Assembly (NCBI RefSeq): GCF_007991635.1
Contig: NZ_BJYS01000048.1
Coordinates: forward strand, 1-59,243
Direction: 5' to 3'
DNA from: Adhaeribacter aerolatus
GTDB taxonomy: Bacteria; Bacteroidota; Bacteroidia; Cytophagales; Hymenobacteraceae
Length of the DNA stretch: 59,243 nt
Shown: in pieces, positions 1-8,670 of the stretch
Position numbering within the stretch: the stretch's first letter is position 1
Layout of the letters: each line of letters starts with the position of its first letter
Program-made: the position numbers and the translations under genes
The notes under the pieces: generated by a model
What the model saw: the letters and a program-made list of their open reading frames with translations, nothing else
Databases searched by the model: none
What the model was told of the DNA's origin: nothing

Positions 1-2285
1 GCGGAAGCATCCTGGTGGGAAGAGAGCACGCGCAGGAAATCGTTTTTGCGGCCCACGTACACGGTAGTCATGCCCGAGCAGCCGGTGGCATCGGTTACGG
101 TAACCGAGTAGAAGCCCGGCGAAGCGGCCGAGATGTCCTGGGTAGCCGGTCCGGCGTTCCAGCGGTAAGTGTAAGGAGCCGTGCCGCCTTGTACACTCAA
201 GTCAATGGCACCTGCCCCGTTGAGTGCGCCCCACATGCCGTACCACGGCTCGGCTTGTACTACCCGCGTGGTTAACGCTAAGTTGCAGCCTGTTACAACT
301 GGACCATCGGTTACATTAAAGGTTATTTCAGTGGTTGCCGGGTTAAAATTAGCATCGCCGGCCTGGGTTGCTCTTACAGTTACTGGTCCTATTCCCGTTA
401 AAGTAACCATATTGCCCGATATGGTGGCCGGACCCGATACAATGCTATATGTAACTGGTAAAGGGTAACTAACAGTGGCTTGGGAACTAACAATGGCTTC
501 AATTGCAAACGGAGCGTCTCCCAGGATTTTATCCGGAATGGGTGTAAACATAATATACTGTGAGGCTTTCTCAGCTATAAAGCTTCGCTCGACTGGATCA
601 GCGGGGGCATATTCAACGCCGGGCTGCATGGCGTCAGTGCCGGGCTGGGTGGCTCTGACTACAATTTTGCCTGCCCCGGTAACCATAAGTGTACTACCCC
701 CTATGACAGCCGGACCTGAAACTACCTGGTAGAAAACCCGCAGCCCGGAACTGGCGAGAGCTCGTAAGAAAATGGGGCCACTTCCAAAGAATGTATCACC
801 TATAGCCGGGAATGTAATGGTCTGAGGTCTCTTCAGCACGGTAAAGTCATTATTGCTTTCTACACTACCACCGGCAGTTAACAAAATTATTTTGCCACTG
901 CCACTGTCAGCAGTAGCTGGTACTACGGCTTCAATTTTATCTTCGCTGATAATATTAAAAGTAGCGCCTATGCCATTAAATATAACATGAGTAGTAGTGC
1001 TTAATCCTTCACCCTGGATGGTAACGGTGGTGCCCGGCGCACCTGCGGCGGGTGAAAAAGAAGTAATAGTAGGTGCCAAGGCTTGGTAAAGTGCCCTGGC
1101 GATGGCATAAGGATCAGCGCCGCCAAAGTTACTGAGTACGGCCAGGGTTACTTTTCGCTCCGGCTGATGAACCATAACTGAACGGTAACCAGGAGCATCG
1201 CCATTATGACCCAGAAACTTCTCCGTACTGCTGATATGGGGTATAATTTTGATACCATAGCCCAGGTAATTTCCGTTAACATCGGGCGTTGTGTTAAAAG
1301 AGTTTAACATCAGGTCCAAGGTAGCTTTGCTCGTGGCCCGGCCCCCGAAAAGGGCAGAACCCCATTCGGCTAAGTCTTTGGCATCAGAAACCAGGCCGCC
1401 CCCGGAAAAAGCCAGTGAAACAAGACCCGTTAAAGGAAACCGGGAAATATTGGTGTAAGCATTCGGGAAAATGGGTTGGCCGGTTTGAATAAACACCGGG
1501 TTAAAAGGACTCAGGTTATCGTGCGGAGAGGCTAATAAGCCACGATTGCCATGCGGTTCCCGGATACCCATGTACATAGATTCTAACCCAAGCGGGTTGA
1601 AAAATCTCTCGCGGTAATGCTGCTCCAGGCGTTTCTGGGTGACGGCCTCTATCATAGCTCCCAAAATAATATAGTTGGTGCTGGAGTAGCGGCGGTTGCT
1701 ACCCGTCGGGAAAAGCTGGTTGGTAAAAGAAATGGCTTCAGCGGCCGTCCAAACGCGGGTTGGCTGGGCGGCTACCAGTATGGCTAGTTGTGGCTCGATG
1801 GTATAGTCAGAAAACCCGCTCTCGTGGGCGAGTAGTTGCCGGATGGTAGCGGCGCTATTTAACCGAGGATTAATTTGGTTCAGCGGCAGGTATTTACTAA
1901 CCGGATCATCCAGGCCAAACACACCTTCCTGCACCAGTTCCAGAACCAAGGCTGCCGTAAATGTTTTGGTTACACTATACATATACGACAGTGTATTGGG
2001 TGTAAAAGGAATGCCGCCCGGTAATAAGTTGTTTTGCGGATCGATGTTGCGGGCAGCATAACCGGTAGCTCCCTGCCACTCGGCTATTTCGTCTACTTTT
2101 ATGGCCACTGCCATACCACCCACAAATGGTTTATTCGGGTCGTTCTGTATCGCGTCAATGGCAGCTTGCAGCCGGGCTTCGGTTTTAGGACCAAATCCTT
2201 GGCCGAAGGAGAGGAGGGGAAGCGTAATCAGAAAAATAAAGAGCCGACCAACCGGCCTGAAAAGAAAGTAAAAGTAGTTCTTCAT
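1..2285 (-). CDS. Secreted beta-lactamase-family serine hydrolase with Ig-like/SprB-like tail (3' end outside window)
   Basis: Reading the minus strand from the ATG at 2285 gives one open frame to the window edge. The N-terminus (MKNYFYFLF...) looks like a signal peptide. Residues about 30-390 form a serine beta-lactamase/D-Ala-D-Ala carboxypeptidase-like domain. The SxxK motif is SVTK near residue 104, YSSTNYIILG near 198 fills the YxN position (Asn replaced by Ser), and HNG near 358 is the third motif. From about residue 400 there is an IPT/TIG-like domain (APTITSFSPAAG), then repeated beta-sandwich segments. A SprB-like unit follows (GGTAPYTYRWN near 705, then GFYSVTVTDATGC). Such tails usually end in a T9SS sorting domain, which would lie outside the window. 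The substrate is unknown: peptidoglycan stem peptides, esters or peptides are all possible. The fold is confident; the function is not. Confidence 0.85.
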   Translation of the reverse strand, partial: MKNYFYFLFRPVGRLFIFLITLPLLSFGQGFGPKTEARLQAAIDAIQNDPNKPFVGGMAVAIKVDEIAEWQGATGYAARNIDPQNNLLPGGIPFTPNTLSYMYSVTKTFTAALVLELVQEGVFGLDDPVSKYLPLNQINPRLNSAATIRQLLAHESGFSDYTIEPQLAILVAAQPTRVWTAAEAISFTNQLFPTGSNRRYSSTNYIILGAMIEAVTQKRLEQHYRERFFNPLGLESMYMGIREPHGNRGLLASPHDNLSPFNPVFIQTGQPIFPNAYTNISRFPLTGLVSLAFSGGGLVSDAKDLAEWGSALFGGRATSKATLDLMLNSFNTTPDVNGNYLGYGIKIIPHISSTEKFLGHNGDAPGYRSVMVHQPERKVTLAVLSNFGGADPYAIARALYQALAPTITSFSPAAGAPGTTVTIQGEGLSTTTHVIFNGIGATFNIISEDKIEAVVPATADSGSGKIILLTAGGSVESNNDFTVLKRPQTITFPAIGDTFFGSGPIFLRALASSGLRVFYQVVSGPAVIGGSTLMVTGAGKIVVRATQPGTDAMQPGVEYAPADPVERSFIAEKASQYIMFTPIPDKILGDAPFAIEAIVSSQATVSYPLPVTYSIVSGPATISGNMVTLTGIGPVTVRATQAGDANFNPATTEITFNVTDGPVVTGCNLALTTRVVQAEPWYGMWGALNGAGAIDLSVQGGTAPYTYRWNAGPATQDISAASPGFYSVTVTDATGCSGMTTVYVGRKNDFLRVLSSHQDAS

Positions 2286-3084
2286 ATAACGCTGGCTTTT
2301 GGTAAAAAAAATATTAGTTTCGATTTAAAGAGATTATTACAAACAGAAATTGTGAACCAAACAGCGCGTGATTGTGCAATTTTCTGGTATACTGATTTAA
2401 ATGCGCTGTTTATTAGGGTGTTATGGTCGGCGAATTCCTCGTTCTGATGTAGAAAAGCATAATTCAGTTATGATTTTAAAAGAATAAAATTAAAACTGAA
2501 TTACACTTTTCTGAACTTACCTTATCCTTAGTGCTTTTTTTCTTAAGATGATAATTCAGAAGAGGTTATGCTCTAAATATAGAAACTGAATTTTAAATTA
2601 ACAAAACTTTAAAATATATATTTTAATATTTTTTATTGTTATTGTTATGCGAGTGTGATTTGTGAAAGTTTCCTCCGGTAAAAAGGAGTTAGAATAAAAT
2701 CCAATTGCTTTGTTCTGTTTTCTCAGTTTTATTCTAAATACCTATCTTGATGCGCGCAGTGTAAAGATATTGGGTTTCGCCGGGAGTACTTGGTTGTAAG
2801 TTTTGAGCGAAGATTTAATGATTTAAGCAATAGGTATGGATCTTAGGTTTTACAGAAGCCGACCAACAATATAATAGTATTTAAATCAAATCCGGAGAAA
2901 GGAAATTAAAGATGGTTCATAAGAAATAAAAAACCGCTACCAAGTTTCACCTTGTAAGCGGCTTCTTTTAAGCTTTCTAAAGTGTTTTGTTATCGGGCCA
3001 ATCTGCGGAAGATTTAGCTTGGCTTTACTGTTTATTACATATAGGTCTATTAAACAGCCGAAAAAATCTAATATTTTGTTATTA
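2286..3084. other. Intergenic, A/T-rich; no gene seen
   Basis: About 800 bases between the serine hydrolase start and the preceding lipoprotein gene. It is A/T-rich, and short ORFs here have no convincing coding character. The only structured part is the hairpin repeat at 2926-3002, listed separately. I found no TAnnTTTG promoter for the hydrolase gene. Confidence 0.6.
2926..3002 (-). repeat. Dispersed 3'-UTR hairpin repeat, copy a
   Basis: An imperfect stem (ACCGCTAC at the left, GTAAGCGG at 2954-2961) is followed by a trailer containing TAAGCTTTCTAAAGTG and TATCGGGCCAAT. The same order of stem, loop and trailer recurs at 4316-4394, and the stem and loop recur at 10387-10418. It lies just downstream of the lipoprotein gene on the minus strand, so it may act as its terminator. 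Confidence 0.6.
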
Positions 3085-3846
3085 TTAATTTTGTAATCTG
3101 GCTTCCAGGGTAAGTTTGTAACTACCGGTAGCACCTGCATAAGCCGGTTCGAAGCTATTGGTAATACTAGTGCTATACTGCCCTTTGTTCCGTAACCGAA
3201 TATTCAGAACCTGATTTGTTGGTAAATACCTGGCAGAAATACGGTAACGGCCAATGGGTACGTCCTGGGTTTGCCCGATAATTCCCCCGGTTAATTGCCG
3301 TTTAATAATCTGTCCGGTACTGCCGTCCACCAGCGGGCCAACCGGTTCCAGGGTCAGTTCCACTTGTTCCGTATCGAAAAAGCCTCCAACCATATCGCCG
3401 TATACTTCTACCAGTCCCCCGTAATAACCGCCTCCTCCAAATTCAGTAGGTTTAGGCCCCGATAATTTCCACCTTAAGTTTCGCACGGCTCCTTCAGTAC
3501 CGGCAAAAGCCCCTTCTGTTTCGGGGTGCAGGTCAAAAGTATAAGACTGGTCGTTATGTTGTAGGCTTATGGTTCCGCGCACGTACCAGGAACCGGGGCT
3601 AAGTTTTAATTTATAATAGCCATTTGCATTGGTGCTGCCAAGAATATTATGGTTAAAGAATTGGGTGTTGTTAACGACTATTGCTGCGTTGGCAAGCGGG
3701 TTGCCTTTCGTATCGGTAGCTACGCCCGTGGCATAGCCTTTCTCTTCTGCTAAATCGGGCTGTGGCTGCGGCTCTGGTTCAGTAATGCAGCCGGTAGTTA
3801 GCCAGCCAACTAACAGCATCAGGTATAAAGCGTTAAATATTTTCAT
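3085..3846 (-). CDS. Lipoprotein with carboxypeptidase-regulatory-like beta-sandwich
   Basis: 253 residues. A type II signal peptide ends in the lipobox LTTGC, so the protein is probably anchored in the outer or inner membrane after residue 19. A Pro/Glu/Gln-rich linker (TEPEPQPQPD) follows. Residues about 38-110 (GVATDTKGNPLANAAIVV, then GYYKLKLSPGSWYV) match the pattern of carboxypeptidase regulatory-like/CNA-B-like repeats, which are non-catalytic beta-sandwiches common in Bacteroidota surface proteins. The C-terminal half has no motif I recognise; it includes a Gly-rich FGGGGYYGG stretch. It stands alone on the minus strand, followed by hairpin repeat copy a. The specific role is unknown. 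Confidence 0.75.
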   Translation of the reverse strand: MKIFNALYLMLLVGWLTTGCITEPEPQPQPDLAEEKGYATGVATDTKGNPLANAAIVVNNTQFFNHNILGSTNANGYYKLKLSPGSWYVRGTISLQHNDQSYTFDLHPETEGAFAGTEGAVRNLRWKLSGPKPTEFGGGGYYGGLVEVYGDMVGGFFDTEQVELTLEPVGPLVDGSTGQIIKRQLTGGIIGQTQDVPIGRYRISARYLPTNQVLNIRLRNKGQYSTSITNSFEPAYAGATGSYKLTLEARLQN

Positions 3847-4397
3847 AAGACATTAGTTTTCGTTATTCTTACTTTAACCGTTTACCCAATATTTATAGCT
3901 TTCAAATAGCTAAGTTCCTTTAAATGATGGGTTTACTTAAGCAAAGATGTGCAACATAAAAGGAGCCTGAAAATAATATTAACTGAATGGCTGTTTTAGC
4001 AGGCTGAATGCCCGGCTTGAAATGTTAAAAGTCTAAGTAAATTATTTTAATTCCAGTAACGCACTGCTAGCATGCCATTAGAAATACCTAAGGCTACCTA
4101 TGCCGGGCGAGGCGATCAGCATTTATATCTAAAACCTATTATCTGCCAGCGTTTATAGCAGTGTGATGAACTACTTTGGGCCTTTTATAAAAATTGGAAA
4201 TACATGCAGCGAGCCTAAAAATCGGGTACCGCCCCTCATTGGTCTTGCATAATCCTCCTTTCACTTGTTTCGGAATTATCTGAGGTAGCCAAGCTATAAA
4301 GCATGTAGTTTGTAAAAGATAAAAAAGCCCCTGACTAGTTTTATCTCGTAAGCGGCTGATTTAAGCTTTGAAAGTGTGTTTTTATCGAACCAATTCC
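3847..4397. other. Intergenic; only a hairpin repeat seen
   Basis: About 550 bases between the lipoprotein start and the stop of the penicillin-binding protein gene. No credible ORF on either strand. It contains repeat copy b at 4316-4394. Confidence 0.6.
4316..4394 (-). repeat. Dispersed 3'-UTR hairpin repeat, copy b
   Basis: The same layout as copy a: a decayed stem (AGCCCCTGAC at 4326-4335, GTAAGCGGCT at 4348-4357), the loop TAGTTTTATCTC shared with copy c, and the trailer TTTAAGCTTTGAAAGTGTG with ATCGAACCAAT. It abuts the stop codon of the penicillin-binding protein gene on the minus strand. Stem mismatches make it a poor terminator by itself. Confidence 0.6.
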
Positions 4398-7300
4398 CTA
4401 ATAATTTAGCCCCGCCTGCACCTGGGGTACATTTGCTTCAGTAGTACATTGGGTTTCACCGTCTGGCTCCAGATAAGGTTCCAGAATTGGAGCCATTCCC
4501 CGTAAGACTTGTACGGGTAACGATGAGGTAAAGCTAAAATCTGCTGCCTCCCGGCCCGGCACAAAAGTAGTGAGGGTGCCAAAGTGGCTGTTGCCGAGGA
4601 AAAACACAAAAGTGGCTGTGCGGTTCACTACGCGGGATGTCAGGCGGTACCCACTGGCGCTAACGGTTATCAGGCGGTTATCGCCAGTGCCGGTTTTACC
4701 CCCCATCGCTAGCGCGCTACCATCAGCCTTGGTAAAACCACCCTGCAGGCGGCGCGCAGTTCCGGTTTCCACCACCCCTGACAAGGCCTCCAGCACTGCT
4801 GCCGCTACTTCCGGGGCTATTACCTGTTCTCCCGCCACCGGCGAAGACTTTACAATGGTTTCGTAAGGGGTATTTGCTGCAAAATGTAATTTTTCGATGC
4901 GAACTTTTTCTTTATGAACCCCTTTGTTTAAAATAATACCCATCAGTTCTGCCAGCGCCGCCGGCCGATCGCCGGAGGAGCCCAGAGCAGTAGCATAAGA
5001 AGGCACCAGGTGTTCAAAAGGATAACCAAGCCTTTTCCATCTTTGCTGAATATCTTCAAAAGCATCTAACTCCAGGATAATACGGATGCGGGAATCGCGG
5101 GCCTGCTTAAAGCGTGTGCGGAACAGCCAGGCATATACTTCCTGGCGTTGGTGCTGGCTAGCTTCCACCACTTCGGTCCAACCAGCATGGGGGTGCCGTC
5201 GCAGGTAATCTAGCAGCCACAACTCCAGCGGATGAACGCCGGCAATGTAGCCCTGATCCGGTAGGTTATAGGCATAAGGGCCATACCTGTGGTACAGTTC
5301 CATAATTCTTTTATGCATGAGCTTCTCCTGGGGCAAGCGCTGGCGCAGAAACTTACTGAAACTCACCGAGTCCGTTTCGGGGTACAAGTAGCGGTGCACG
5401 GCAGCCAGCCGTACCGAATGCTGCCGCAGCCCACTCAGAAACAGGTTAATCCGCTCTTCCTCCAGCCTATCTTTGTACTTGCGCCAGAAGCGCAGCAAGA
5501 ATTTTTTACCTTCCCGGTCGGCAAACCGGGTCAGGTATTCCCGGCGGCGCGGGTCGTGGTCGTTACGGAGCAATGCCACCGGGCTGCCGGTTGTGTGGTA
5601 GGTGCTGTAACGCACCAGGTCCCGCATCAACCGGATAAATGGCAGGTTAATCGATTTTAGCAAAGCCTCCCGCACCGTAGGATTACTCCTGTTACCTTCG
5701 CCGCGGAAGTTATGGAAGGTATGGAGGCCGCCGCCAGTAAAAAAGACTTCCCGTGGGCTGGCCGCGTAACGCCGCTCCGTGGCTGCCCGGAGAATTGCCG
5801 GCAGGCTCTTCTCTTCTGCCCGGAGCAAATACGCCAGTGCCCACCGGCTCAGGTTATCCTGCGGTTCTGCTAAGGCCTGGCGCAAAGCTTTTGGCGGCTG
5901 ATTGGCATAGCGTTTATAAATTTCGGCGACAACATCCAGATAGTGGACAAATACCCGCAACTTGGCAGTAGAGCCTAATTCCAGTTTGCTGCCTTCATTT
6001 ATATCAAAGGGCTGATCTGTATTATCGGTGTGAACACGTACCAGGTTACCCTGGGGCGTGCTTTGAAATAAGGTGAAGCTGTAGCGTACCTGTCGGGTTT
6101 GTTCTGAGGTTAGCATGCGTTCTCCCAGGATACCCGAGTTCCGGGCAAATTCGGGGTTACTGAGTTGATTAAGGTAAGCGCTAACCTGTTCCTGCAGTTC
6201 CTGGTGCAGGGTAGTAGAAGCGGTAACGTCCATCCGGTCGAGGTCATACAAGGTAGTACCCAGCAGTTCGGATAGATAAGTGCGTACCATCAGAATACCC
6301 TTATCAGTTTCCTTCGGCGCTTCTGGGGCATCTTTGTTGAAGTCGCGGAAAGTTACTTCCTGAGATAGAGCGGCATCCCGCAGTTCAGCCCTGATATAAC
6401 CATTATTTGCCATCAGCCGAAGGTAGCTTTCGGTCCGGGCGCTCAGTTCCGCCCGCCCATCCGTCCCTAAAAAATAATACGGTCGGCGCTGAGCAATTAT
6501 CAAGGAAATTACCTGCCGCAGCGCTAGTCCCTGGGCCAGCAGCGTATCCCCCTGCGGATCCGGGAGGTGCAACAATCTGTTCACCTGTTCGAAATCTGCC
6601 CCTAACCAAACCCATAAGCCATCTCCCAAGCCGTGTACTTCGCCGTACCCCGGAGCGGCCGAGAGTGGCACCGAGTTCAAATAAGTAAGCACCAGTCCCT
6701 GGCGCGCCGGGAGGGTCTCCGGCCCGTGCTGGTAAATCCGCACGCTTGCCGAAATCATTTGCTGCAGTTTGCCGTGGTGGTCAGCAGTAATTCCTCCTGG
6801 TGAATGGCGATATTTTTCAATCTGCGTGGCAAGGGTGCTGCCGCCCATCCGTTTGTAATCAAGGCCAATAACCTGAGCGCCCTCGTGCACAATGGCCCTG
6901 CCAAAACGTACCCAGTCAACCGATGGGTTCATGTAAACTTTAGTGGTGTCTAGTAACTTTCGGTTCTCTACAAATAACAGGGATTGTATAATAAGGGGGG
7001 AAACAGCTTCGAAACGGGTAAATACGCGCCTGGGGTAAAGCGATTGATAAACAGATTCGCCCCGGCAGTCCATAATATTTAGCCCCGCCTGGTGCTTTTC
7101 CCGATACGGGGTAAAGAATCCCTGCGAGATATATTCGACCAGGTCAGGAGAGAAACGGGTCTGGTATTGGATCGCCATACCCCGTGCTTGTAACCGCGCT
7201 AGTAGCTGCGGTAACTTGGAATAGCCAAGGCGCTGGTCATAGGGCCCGCTAGCTGGATAAACAATGGTATCGCTTGGGCCGGCCTTCAGGTTATAACGCA

Positions 7301-7484
7301 GATTAGCTGCATAGTCCGATATTTTCCGGGCCTGTATTTTTGAAGTCTGCATTTCGTAAGCTACGGCAGCCAGCACGGCCATAATACCCAGGAGCAACAA
7401 TCCTAGCCAAATCCACTTCCACGCAAACCCACGCTTCTTCTCTTTCCTGTCCTCATGGGTGGGACGGTGTTTAATAACTAACAT
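4398..7484 (-). CDS. Large divergent penicillin-binding protein (GT51-like plus transpeptidase)
   Basis: 1028 residues. A basic cytoplasmic start is followed by one membrane helix (about residues 25-43), so the rest is probably periplasmic. A GT51-like transglycosylase region carries VENRKLLD near 170, GGSTLATQIEKYRHS near 216 and VLTYLNSVPL near 270. The penicillin-binding transpeptidase domain has STAK (near 504), SIN (near 611) and KTGTG (near 930), all three catalytic motifs. Between SIN and KTGT lies an unusually long insertion. The GT51 motifs are atypical: the usual RKxxE is GKLQQ and LExYLN is LTYLN, so polymerase activity is doubtful while cross-linking looks intact. It is longer than an ordinary PBP1a/1c. 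Isolated gene, with no visible cell-wall neighbours. Confidence 0.9.
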   Translation of the reverse strand: MLVIKHRPTHEDRKEKKRGFAWKWIWLGLLLLGIMAVLAAVAYEMQTSKIQARKISDYAANLRYNLKAGPSDTIVYPASGPYDQRLGYSKLPQLLARLQARGMAIQYQTRFSPDLVEYISQGFFTPYREKHQAGLNIMDCRGESVYQSLYPRRVFTRFEAVSPLIIQSLLFVENRKLLDTTKVYMNPSVDWVRFGRAIVHEGAQVIGLDYKRMGGSTLATQIEKYRHSPGGITADHHGKLQQMISASVRIYQHGPETLPARQGLVLTYLNSVPLSAAPGYGEVHGLGDGLWVWLGADFEQVNRLLHLPDPQGDTLLAQGLALRQVISLIIAQRRPYYFLGTDGRAELSARTESYLRLMANNGYIRAELRDAALSQEVTFRDFNKDAPEAPKETDKGILMVRTYLSELLGTTLYDLDRMDVTASTTLHQELQEQVSAYLNQLSNPEFARNSGILGERMLTSEQTRQVRYSFTLFQSTPQGNLVRVHTDNTDQPFDINEGSKLELGSTAKLRVFVHYLDVVAEIYKRYANQPPKALRQALAEPQDNLSRWALAYLLRAEEKSLPAILRAATERRYAASPREVFFTGGGLHTFHNFRGEGNRSNPTVREALLKSINLPFIRLMRDLVRYSTYHTTGSPVALLRNDHDPRRREYLTRFADREGKKFLLRFWRKYKDRLEEERINLFLSGLRQHSVRLAAVHRYLYPETDSVSFSKFLRQRLPQEKLMHKRIMELYHRYGPYAYNLPDQGYIAGVHPLELWLLDYLRRHPHAGWTEVVEASQHQRQEVYAWLFRTRFKQARDSRIRIILELDAFEDIQQRWKRLGYPFEHLVPSYATALGSSGDRPAALAELMGIILNKGVHKEKVRIEKLHFAANTPYETIVKSSPVAGEQVIAPEVAAAVLEALSGVVETGTARRLQGGFTKADGSALAMGGKTGTGDNRLITVSASGYRLTSRVVNRTATFVFFLGNSHFGTLTTFVPGREAADFSFTSSLPVQVLRGMAPILEPYLEPDGETQCTTEANVPQVQAGLNY

Positions 7485-8048
7485 TATTGGATTATTTATA
7501 GGCTTAAACCAGGTAGGTTTTATCTATATATATACGTTTACATGGTTTTAAAGGTGATGAAAACGGCTTATAAATTTGAACCAGAAATACGCCTTTGGGT
7601 AGATGCAAGAAAGTCATACAAGCTTGTTTATGAAATGGTTATTTTATAGATTAGTTTGGAAAGAGGCTTCTGGTAGTATAGTAATTTCAGGCAGGAGGTG
7701 TTATTGGCCTAATCTCAATCTTACAAGTGTGTGCGCTAAAATATATTGGAACTATATCAAGGTGTATGCAAGTTTGAATTGAAGCTGTTTCGTATTTAAA
7801 TTAAAAGCAGGGATGGCCGCCATTGGTGGCGTTATTAAAGCCAATTTTAAAGCCTTCGCCCGACTACCTGCCGGTAAAAATACCTATAAAGGGTTGCTAA
7901 TTAACCAATTATTAATAGGCTAAAAAGCTTCATTATTTTCTGAAGCTGTGTTATAGGAGGAAAGCTCTACAAGAACCAATTATTCTTCAATCATTTACCA
8001 GTAGCTGGTACCTATGTTTTGTTGGATGGTGCAGCGGCTTTTATCTGC
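7485..8048. other. Intergenic with one doubtful 36-residue ORF
   Basis: About 560 bases. On the plus strand, 7813-7923 encodes MAAIGGVIKANFKAFARLPA and 16 more residues before a TAA. Its codons (GCC, GGC, AAA) resemble the real genes here, and a weak purine run precedes the ATG. It could be a tiny gene or the relic of one. I see nothing else. Confidence 0.3.
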
Positions 8049-8195
8049 TTATTTTAGGCATTCATCCAGTGACTTCCGGGTTTCATTCAAACTAATTTTC
8101 ATCCGCTTAAATCCTGATGCATATTTGTAAGGCAACCACATAAAAAGAAAGCCGGTTGCTAAAACAATAAAGAACACTGACCCTACAAACACCAT
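8049..8195 (-). CDS. Possible 48-residue single-pass membrane protein
   Basis: An uninterrupted reading frame from ATG 8195 to TAA 8049. Residues 1-21 (MVFVGSVFFIVLATGFLFMW) are a good membrane segment. A basic then mixed-charge tail follows (YKYASGFKRMKISLNETRKS). Codon choice is natural for this genome. The start lies only 6 bases from the divergent SH3-protein start, so its promoter would have to sit inside that gene. That is a reason for caution, and it may be chance. Function unknown. Confidence 0.3.
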   Translation of the reverse strand: MVFVGSVFFIVLATGFLFMWLPYKYASGFKRMKISLNETRKSLDECLK

Positions 8196-8201
8196 AAAAC
8201 T

Positions 8202-8498
8202 ATGAAAAAGATTATCTTAACCCTGGTTCTGCTGGCACCAACCGTCTTTGGTTTTGCTACTGACCGCCAAGCCGTAACCGCCAGCACGCGTTACGAAAAC
8301 AGCAAAATGTACCGCCAGCCCGGTACTTCTACCGAAGTGCTGAAAGCCTTGAAAAGCGCCGACGAGATCGTAGTGGTGCGGCGCTACAACAGTAGCTGGA
8401 GCATCGTGACTGTGGACGGGCAAGTAGGTTACGTGCTCACGGCAGAGCTGGCGCAACCCAAAAAACCGGCAACTTACCAGGTCATAGCCAAAAAGTAA
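8202..8498 (+). CDS. Small secreted SH3-like domain protein
   Basis: 98 residues: a clear signal peptide (MKKIILTLVLLAPTVFGFAT), then one bacterial SH3-like domain. It shows the usual pattern of a residue-spaced R-xx-P-G-T-S-T-E-V-L-K start (YRQPGTSTEVLKALKSADE), the RYNSSWSIVTVDGQ central strands and the GYVLTAEL end typical of SH3_3-type domains. In this family such domains bind peptidoglycan or other envelope ligands; here no catalytic domain is attached. It converges with the KPYGA small gene, with 10 bases between the two stop codons. Confidence 0.8.
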   Translation: MKKIILTLVLLAPTVFGFATDRQAVTASTRYENSKMYRQPGTSTEVLKALKSADEIVVVRRYNSSWSIVTVDGQVGYVLTAELAQPKKPATYQVIAKK

Positions 8499-8508
8499 AC
8501 CGGTAAGT

Positions 8509-8670
8509 TTAAAGAAAGTCTTTAGCCCGTAAGCCAACAACTTTCTCCCGAACTGCTTTTAACTGCTCCAGAGGGTTAGCCCCGTAAGGCTTCTTACCAG
8601 TGCTGCTAGCCCCGTAAGGCTTCCGCTGGTGTTCCTGATACCCCTGCCGCAGCATATTATTTTTTGGCAT
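8509..8670 (-). CDS. 53-residue basic protein with duplicated KPYGA motif
   Basis: Not recognised. ATG at 8670 to TAA at 8509 encodes a soluble, basic 53-residue protein (MPKNNMLRQGYQEHQ...). The motif RKPYGAS is repeated as KKPYGAN twelve residues later; at DNA level this is the repeat TAGCCCCGTAAGGCTTC, seen at two places about 32 bases apart. The C-terminus (LEQLKAVREKVVGLRAKDFL) looks helical. Codon usage is typical of the local genes and there is no overlapping alternative gene. No signal peptide or membrane segment. It is a plausible real small gene that length cut-offs would miss. Confidence 0.55.
   Translation of the reverse strand: MPKNNMLRQGYQEHQRKPYGASSTGKKPYGANPLEQLKAVREKVVGLRAKDFL

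Noticed and set aside
2937-3140. 67-codon ORF over repeat copy a
   Set aside because: It runs through the dispersed hairpin repeat and into the end of the lipoprotein gene; not protein-like.
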